Positions 59,510-64,000 of a stretch of DNA of 64,000 bases are shown here, piece by piece. A model generated the notes under the pieces. It did not search any database and was not told the DNA's origin. It saw only the letters and a list, made by a program, of their open reading frames with translations. This stretch comes from Pictodentalium vernedei (taxonomy: Eukaryota > Mollusca > Scaphopoda > Dentaliida > Dentaliidae). The position numbers were made by a program, and so were the translations under genes. Numbering within the stretch: position 1 is the stretch's first letter; the number at the start of each line of letters is the position of its first letter. The stretch lies in assembly GCA_031216915.1 (NCBI GenBank), contig CM062292.1, positions 5,452,457 through 5,516,456 on the forward strand. The letters run 5' to 3'.

Positions 59510-60090
59510 ATTTTACCCCAAAATCACATTTTTCTTGCTACCATTGATTTGGAGTTTAAGAGAGGTATTAATTATACCGATTTAGTGTATAATGCGATGA
59601 CAGTTTTTGTGCTTGGAACTGTTTGAACAAGTAGTGGTGAAATTCCAATTTTCGTATATCTTATTTTCTTTTTCACCATTTTCACCTCAAAATTACTCAT
59701 TTTCTTGTGTTCAGTAATTGGGATTTCAGGTATAATATTGTACACGATTATTCTGACTTAAGTACCATGGAAATTATTGTTGTTTGAAGTCTTTTAATGA
59801 GTATTGAGCAAATTCCAATTTTCGCTGATTTTATTGTATTTTTAAATGTTTTCACCCCAAATTAACCATTTTCGCGTGATGGGATTACTGGGGATATTTC
59901 ATATGTTATTTCGCATACCAATTCCTTCCCCAAAACAGTACAAACATTTGTTTCGAAATTTCTTGGCGGTTGGGGTATATTTTGAGTATTCTTATTTTCT
60001 TGCGACGAAATAAGTCATCAAAAACATAATTTCCTGTTAGGATTTTGGGGGATTTTTAATATGTTGTTATTTACACAAATATGCTTAAAA
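59510..60090 (+). repeat. Diverged tandem repeat, about 173-bp period
   Basis: AATTCCAATTTTCG occurs near 59641 and 59814. TTTTCACCCCAAATTAACCA-like segments occur near 59514, 59685 and 59858. About three copies. Confidence 0.6.
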
Positions 60091-60167
60091 GCAAAATCTT
60101 TTGTATAGCAATTTCTTGTGGGTTAAGTATCAGATTTACTGGACTATAACTGGCATTCCCTTTTTTG

Positions 60168-60266
60168 GGACTGTCAGTGGCTGTGTGGTTCAGTGTAGTT
60201 TTGCTAGGCGATTGGTGCTGAAGGAAACTCTCTTAGTGTGGGTTCGAACCTCTGGCATGCCATTGT
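60168..60266 (+). other. tRNA-like / SINE-head-like segment
   Basis: GTGGGTTCGAACC at about 60238 is an exact RNA polymerase III B-box type motif. GGCTGTGTGGTTCAGTGTAG upstream could be a degraded A box, and TGGCATGCCA follows. A convincing cloverleaf with acceptor stem is not evident, so a tRNA-derived SINE head or pseudogene is more likely than a working tRNA. Confidence 0.35.
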
Positions 60267-60384
60267 AAAGACAGGATCCTTTCTTGATTCTTTGGCACGG
60301 AAAATTTGAAAATGAGATGTTCTTGCTGATTTCGATGAGGTGCTGAATGTAGAATTTGGTGATGCAATTATATGGTTAGTTTTT

Positions 60385-60725
60385 ATCATCAACTGTGTGT
60401 ACATGCAGAGTTGATCAAAGGTACATAATCCATGATTTTTTTCTAAAACCAAGTTTAAAGGGGATAGCCCACCAATGTTATTTATCAAACTTTCTAGGTT
60501 TTTACCTTTGTTTTTGTCATCAACTCCAAGTGTGTGGAGGTGATAAGAAGGATATAATGAATCAATGTTTTTCTGCAACTATGTTTAAAAGGGAAATAAT
60601 CCAGCATTGTTTTTTTTATAAAACTCTTGGTTTTTTACCTTAGTTTTTTTGTATGATCAACTCCAAGTGTACAGAGTTGATCAAAAGGACATAATCCATC
60701 AAAGTTTTTTTTAGGCCTAAAAAAA
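60385..60725 (+). repeat. Tandem repeat, about 130-140 bp, nearly three copies
   Basis: Recurring parts: TCAACTCCAAGTGT..GAG.TGAT, GGACATAATCCATCAA, AAAGGGGATAGCCCACCAATG and TTTTTACCTTTGTTTTTG. A further partial copy lies at about 61118-61155. Confidence 0.65.
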
Positions 60726-60840
60726 TTAAAAATCTGTTTCTCAGGCAATCCCGCATGGTCCCTTTGGGGGCCGCATGCTCTCTTTTTATTAAATGGTTTA
60801 TGTGTAATATTTTACACAAGTTAAAAAAATTTATAAATTT

Positions 60841-60906
60841 GTCCCTGGAGTGCAAGAAGGCTTTGCAATGCTTTAGCATTGCAAAGCCTTCTTGCTCTCA
60901 AGGGAC
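60841..60906. repeat. Near-perfect 66-bp palindrome
   Basis: GTCCCTGGAGTGCAAGAAGG at the left pairs with CCTTCTTGCTCTCAAGGGAC at the right. The centre is GCTTTGCAATGC/GCATTGCAAAGC with a two-base turn. Confidence 0.85.
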
Positions 60907-61162
60907 GTAATACACCACCACCAATGCTATTCCGTACATTATGAGGCCTAAAACAAACCAAAAGCATGAACTTTTGATGGTAAAGAAATAATTACAAAAA
61001 TAAAAAATAAAATAAAAAAACGCTCGCCCACATGCAATTTTACAAATAATGGCCTGAGAAACAGAAGATCTACTTTGTGGCCTTAATTAAGTTTTCAAGT
61101 GAGCATGAAAGGAGACAAGCCAATAATGTTTTTTTAATCAATTTTTTAGTTTTGTTTTTTAA

Positions 61163-61715
61163 CCCTTTGAGACTTTAATTATCCTGACGTTCAAACGTCA
61201 CTGGGAATGCAGTTTCTTCATCGTTTTTCAAAATGCAACGTCAAACGTCCGAAAGTACAAATAACAAGATATTTTTCACATTAGTGATGGTTTTGTTTGA
61301 ATTTGTTATTCAAACTTGTTTTATTACAAATTATTGGTGAGTTCCCACAGGCACTCTCCAATAATTTGTAATGAAACAAATTTACATAAACAAAATATTA
61401 TTTGTGTTTGACTGAATATGAAATATAAGCAAGGAAAGTGTTGGCTTTTGCTCTGGTATCCTCATTTTTTTGAAAGTCCTGATAGTGGCTTCTAGCACTC
61501 AACCAGTTAAGAAGTCTTGTCAGCAGGGTTATATTAGTATTTTAAGCTGCGATAACATTTGGCTCAATGGTTATCACTGAGCACTATTCGGGATAAAATG
61601 AGAATTTGAGGTTAAAACTTTAAAAATCGAAAAATAATAACAAAACAAATGACCACAAAGTATCAACATGCTGTTTGATTTCACATATAATAACACTTTC
61701 AAAAGTATCAAAGGG
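61163..61715. mobile_element. 553-bp TTAA-flanked MITE with a nested hairpin
   Basis: Ends CCCTTTGAGACTTT / AAAGTATCAAAGGG (13 of 14), with TTAA at 61159-61162 and 61716-61719. Inside lies a hairpin at about 61313-61380 (TTTATTACAAATTATTGG / CCAATAATTTGTAATGAAA) and AGCACTCAACCAGTTAA at about 61491-61507. These match the terminus and centre of the 54570 family, so one MITE is nested in another. The right end is duplicated (second copy ends 61769). Confidence 0.7.
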
Positions 61716-61774
61716 TTAAATTAAACAAACGATTTCGTACGTAATAACACTTACAAAAGTATCAAAGGGTTAAT

Positions 61775-62031
61775 TTAGATTTTACGATCAACTCTACAGG
61801 TGCCGCTGCCTGTTCTTCGCTTGTTTTGTACGCAGGATGTGCCAAATTGATCAAGTGATAAGAATAGTGTGGAACTCTCACATCAAAAAAGACATCTTTG
61901 TTTGCAATGAGAGACATCAGTATGATATGCTCCACTCTCTCTCAATTGACCATCCCTTGCAAGAACATCAAAAGAACATGTCAAAGTCTCTATTTTCTTC
62001 AGTTACGAATAATACCTGAAAACAATTGAGT
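61775..62031. other. Non-coding, nothing recognised
   Basis: A 60-codon frame at 61837-62019 shows no motif. No repeat is recognised. Confidence 0.4.
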
Positions 62032-62035
62032 TTAA

Positions 62036-62276
62036 CCCTTTACCTAACAAATCGCAAACATCCGCCCACATAATATGCAAACTGAGCAGTTGAAAAAATT
62101 AAATTTTTCAAAATATTTCAACAAAACCATATCATGTGACCCCTCATTGGAACGAGCTCAATGAGCTCATTCCAATGAGGGGTCACATGATATGGTTTTG
62201 TTGAAATTTTTTGAAACTTTTTTAAAAATGATATTTAAAATAATAAATTTTGATATCATCTGTGTTGGGTAAAGGG
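62036..62276. mobile_element. 241-bp MITE with TTAA duplication and 53-bp-arm hairpin
   Basis: Ends CCCTTTACCTAACA / TGTTGGGTAAAGGG (13 of 14), with TTAA at 62032-62035 and 62277-62280. The central palindrome at 62107-62214 has almost perfect 53-bp arms around ATGTGACCCCTCATTGGAAC. It has the same size and plan as the MITE at 54570 but unrelated ends. Confidence 0.85.
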
Positions 62277-62280
62277 TTAA

Positions 62281-62835
62281 CTAATAATTTTTACACCACA
62301 GCTGAAATTTTCTTCAATGAGCAATGTACTAGCAGTGGATTTCCAAGTGATGTTACTGTCTCATGAATACAAGTTGATCAAGTGATTTAACCCATGAATA
62401 TCAGTTGATCATGTGACATTCGAACATCAAGCACTGATATTATGCACTACATTCGCTTTTCCAGAGTCTATTTTTAAATCCTGTAATTTCCATTTATATC
62501 CTATAAATAGACGGTTGTCAATGCAATCAATTTTGTGTTTTCTCGATTGAATGCAGTCTCAGAATCAAGTCTCTTCGGTGATAACCCACAAGCAGAAGTG
62601 TTTCTGTTCAAATAATGAAATGATTCGACAATAAATTTTATTTATTAAATTATTATGGTGCATCTTTTCTTATCAGTTATGCTTTTCGGCCATTCAATTT
62701 GCTGAAAAGTATCGTTCACGTGAAGCAATGATGCAAATATTTTTATGAAACAGACACTCGCTTTGATCAAACTTTGACTTCGAAACAGAAAACGTGTCAA
62801 TTTTCAATCTTTTAAAAATAAGAGCAAACGAGAGA
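62281..62835. other. Non-coding, nothing recognised
   Basis: AT-rich sequence. AGTTGATCAAGTGAT and AGTTGATCATGTGA repeat at about 62371 and 62404. No gene. Confidence 0.4.
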
Positions 62836-63470
62836 TGGTCTGTCACCCAGTATACCCTTCACCATGGCATACTACCTAGTTTGGGTGACCTAAAAGGGGC
62901 ATTAAATTTTTCTAAGTAAAAAACAAAATCCAATATGGCCACCTTGTTGGCCATCTTGAATCCAATCAGGAAAAATATTATATTACGCACTGCTCCTCAT
63001 CATGTTGATCATTTTGGTAAAGTTTTATGAAAATGCAACTAAAACTGTGGAAGTAGTTCGCTCCACAAGTATTTTGCAAAATCCAATATAGCCTCCAGTT
63101 GGCCATCTTGAATCCGATTTTGAAAAAATTTATGTCACGCAATGCTCATCATGTCCATCAATTTATATTGAGTTTCATGAAAATGCAGCAAAATTTTTAA
63201 AAGTAGTTCGCTGCACAAGTATTTTGCAAAATCCAATATGGCCACCAGGTGGCCATCTTGAATCCGATCTGGAAAAAAATTATGTCACACACATCCCCCT
63301 CATCATGTTGAGCATTTTTGTGAAGTTTCATGAAAATGCAACTAAAACTGTTGAATCAGTTCGCTCCACAAGTTTACATGTGCAACGGACCGACGACAAC
63401 AGACCGACTGACAGACAAGTTGACTCCTATATACCCTCCCTAAACTTTTTTTTTGAGGGTATAAAAAATA
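62836..63470 (+). repeat. Dispersed repeat with three internal units of about 150 bp
   Basis: AAATCCAATATGGCC starts near 62927, 63078 and 63228. Each is followed by GGCCATCTTGAATCCGAT, a CATGTTGAGCAT-like segment and TTTCATGAAAATGCA. It ends with ACGGACCGACGACAACAGAC and TATACCCTCCC..GAGGGTATAAAA. The 107-codon frame across it is fortuitous. Confidence 0.65.
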
Positions 63471-63674
63471 CACTTCCTCATCTCAAAATGACAAAACAAT
63501 TTTCAACAAAACTATATGAAGTGAACTCTCATTGGAGTAAGGTCTGAGTCACATCACATGGCTTCACTGGAATATTTTAATAAAGTTTTTTTTAACTGCT
63601 CAGTGAGCCTGATTTCATAAATTATGAGGGCATATGCAGCTGTCTCGTTGAAAATATAGAATATATCCACAGTA

Positions 63675-63758
63675 ACTTGGTGTACCAAATGTTCAGCCTT
63701 TGGCACACGGTTAACACCACTTCACCATGAGTGGGGAACATTTGGTACACCAAGCTAG
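63675..63758. repeat. Inverted repeat, GGTGTACCAAATGTTC arms
   Basis: ACTTGGTGTACCAAATGTTC and GAACATTTGGTACACCAAGC flank a loop of about 40 bases. The right arm plus about 30 bp of downstream sequence (GTATTTTATTTATA) recurs singly at about 44600-44650 inside the 8-kb element. Confidence 0.7.
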
Positions 63759-64000
63759 TTTGTGTGTATTTTATTTATATCACATGAAACGTCGTTAATT
63801 TCGACGTAACAACCCATGTGTTATTTCCTGATTATCAACTAGTGTCCAATCGTCCCATAGCAGCAGCATCGTATTCTTGTGCGTAGTTCACATGACGTCC
63901 ATTACGACAACAGGTGCAAGTAAAGTGCATTCATGACGTCATGGTGTGAAGCGTCTGAGCCAACGAACTGATTGTCGGTTGTTTTGGGAGAATTTAGTGA
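63759..64000. other. Right flank, non-coding
   Basis: Contains a palindromic CRE-like TGACGTCA at about 63934 and a TGACGTC at about 63893. No gene is visible. Confidence 0.35.

Noticed and set aside
60168-60266. Functional tRNA gene
   Set aside because: Only the B-box-like GGTTCGAACC is convincing; stems and anticodon arm cannot be placed.
63934-63941. TGACGTCA as a promoter CRE site
   Set aside because: A single 8-base match without an adjacent gene; chance is sufficient.

Overview
This window looks like nuclear DNA from an invertebrate animal. It is AT-rich, has long C/G homopolymer runs and almost no host coding capacity, and it is packed with repeats. A bivalve mollusc is my best guess. 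The reasons are dispersed repeats ending in AACAAGAGGCC-type termini, 'AAATCCAAGATGGCC' minisatellites, GACGGACGGA/GGGTATA-type repeats, and a tRNA-derived SINE whose tail reads ACCTTAAACACCAATAAA. This is pattern recognition, not a database match.

Layout. 1-1158: left flank with a dispersed repeat and G/C runs. 1159-54430: one large higher-order satellite. It alternates a shared half (about 180 bp) with either a short half (about 190 bp, giving a 370-bp monomer) or a long half (about 840-950 bp, 17 copies). The long half contains a SINE-tail-like segment, two copies of an approximately 167-bp minisatellite and a (CCTA)n or (CCTG)n tract. Start-to-start distances between long halves fall on a ladder of about 1460 + 370k bp (k = 0 to 5).

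Two large elements interrupt the satellite, and subtracting each one restores the ladder. The first is a DIRS-type tyrosine-recombinase retrotransposon at 20876-28000, coding on the minus strand. It has 190-bp inverted terminal repeats, an internal complementary region, a gag-like region, RT/RNase H and a recombinase; the gag and recombinase frames are broken. The second is an 8,065-bp element at 37588-45652. It has about 35-bp terminal inverted repeats starting CAGTAC and a TA target duplication. It carries a two-exon BEN-domain gene on the plus strand, and a Tc1-like transposase lies antisense inside that gene's intron. This cargo-bearing TIR element is the most unusual object in the window.

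53.1-57.9 kb is the decaying right edge of the satellite, with a SINE that has a 13-bp target duplication, a TTAA-flanked hairpin MITE and diverged minisatellite copies. 57.9-64 kb is non-coding. It holds dispersed repeats, several three-copy tandem repeats with 130-190 bp periods, more TTAA MITEs with central palindromes, other long hairpins and a tRNA-like stretch.

No confident rRNA, functional tRNA, CRISPR or ordinary host gene was found. The only plausible functional genes belong to mobile elements or to the BEN cargo gene.
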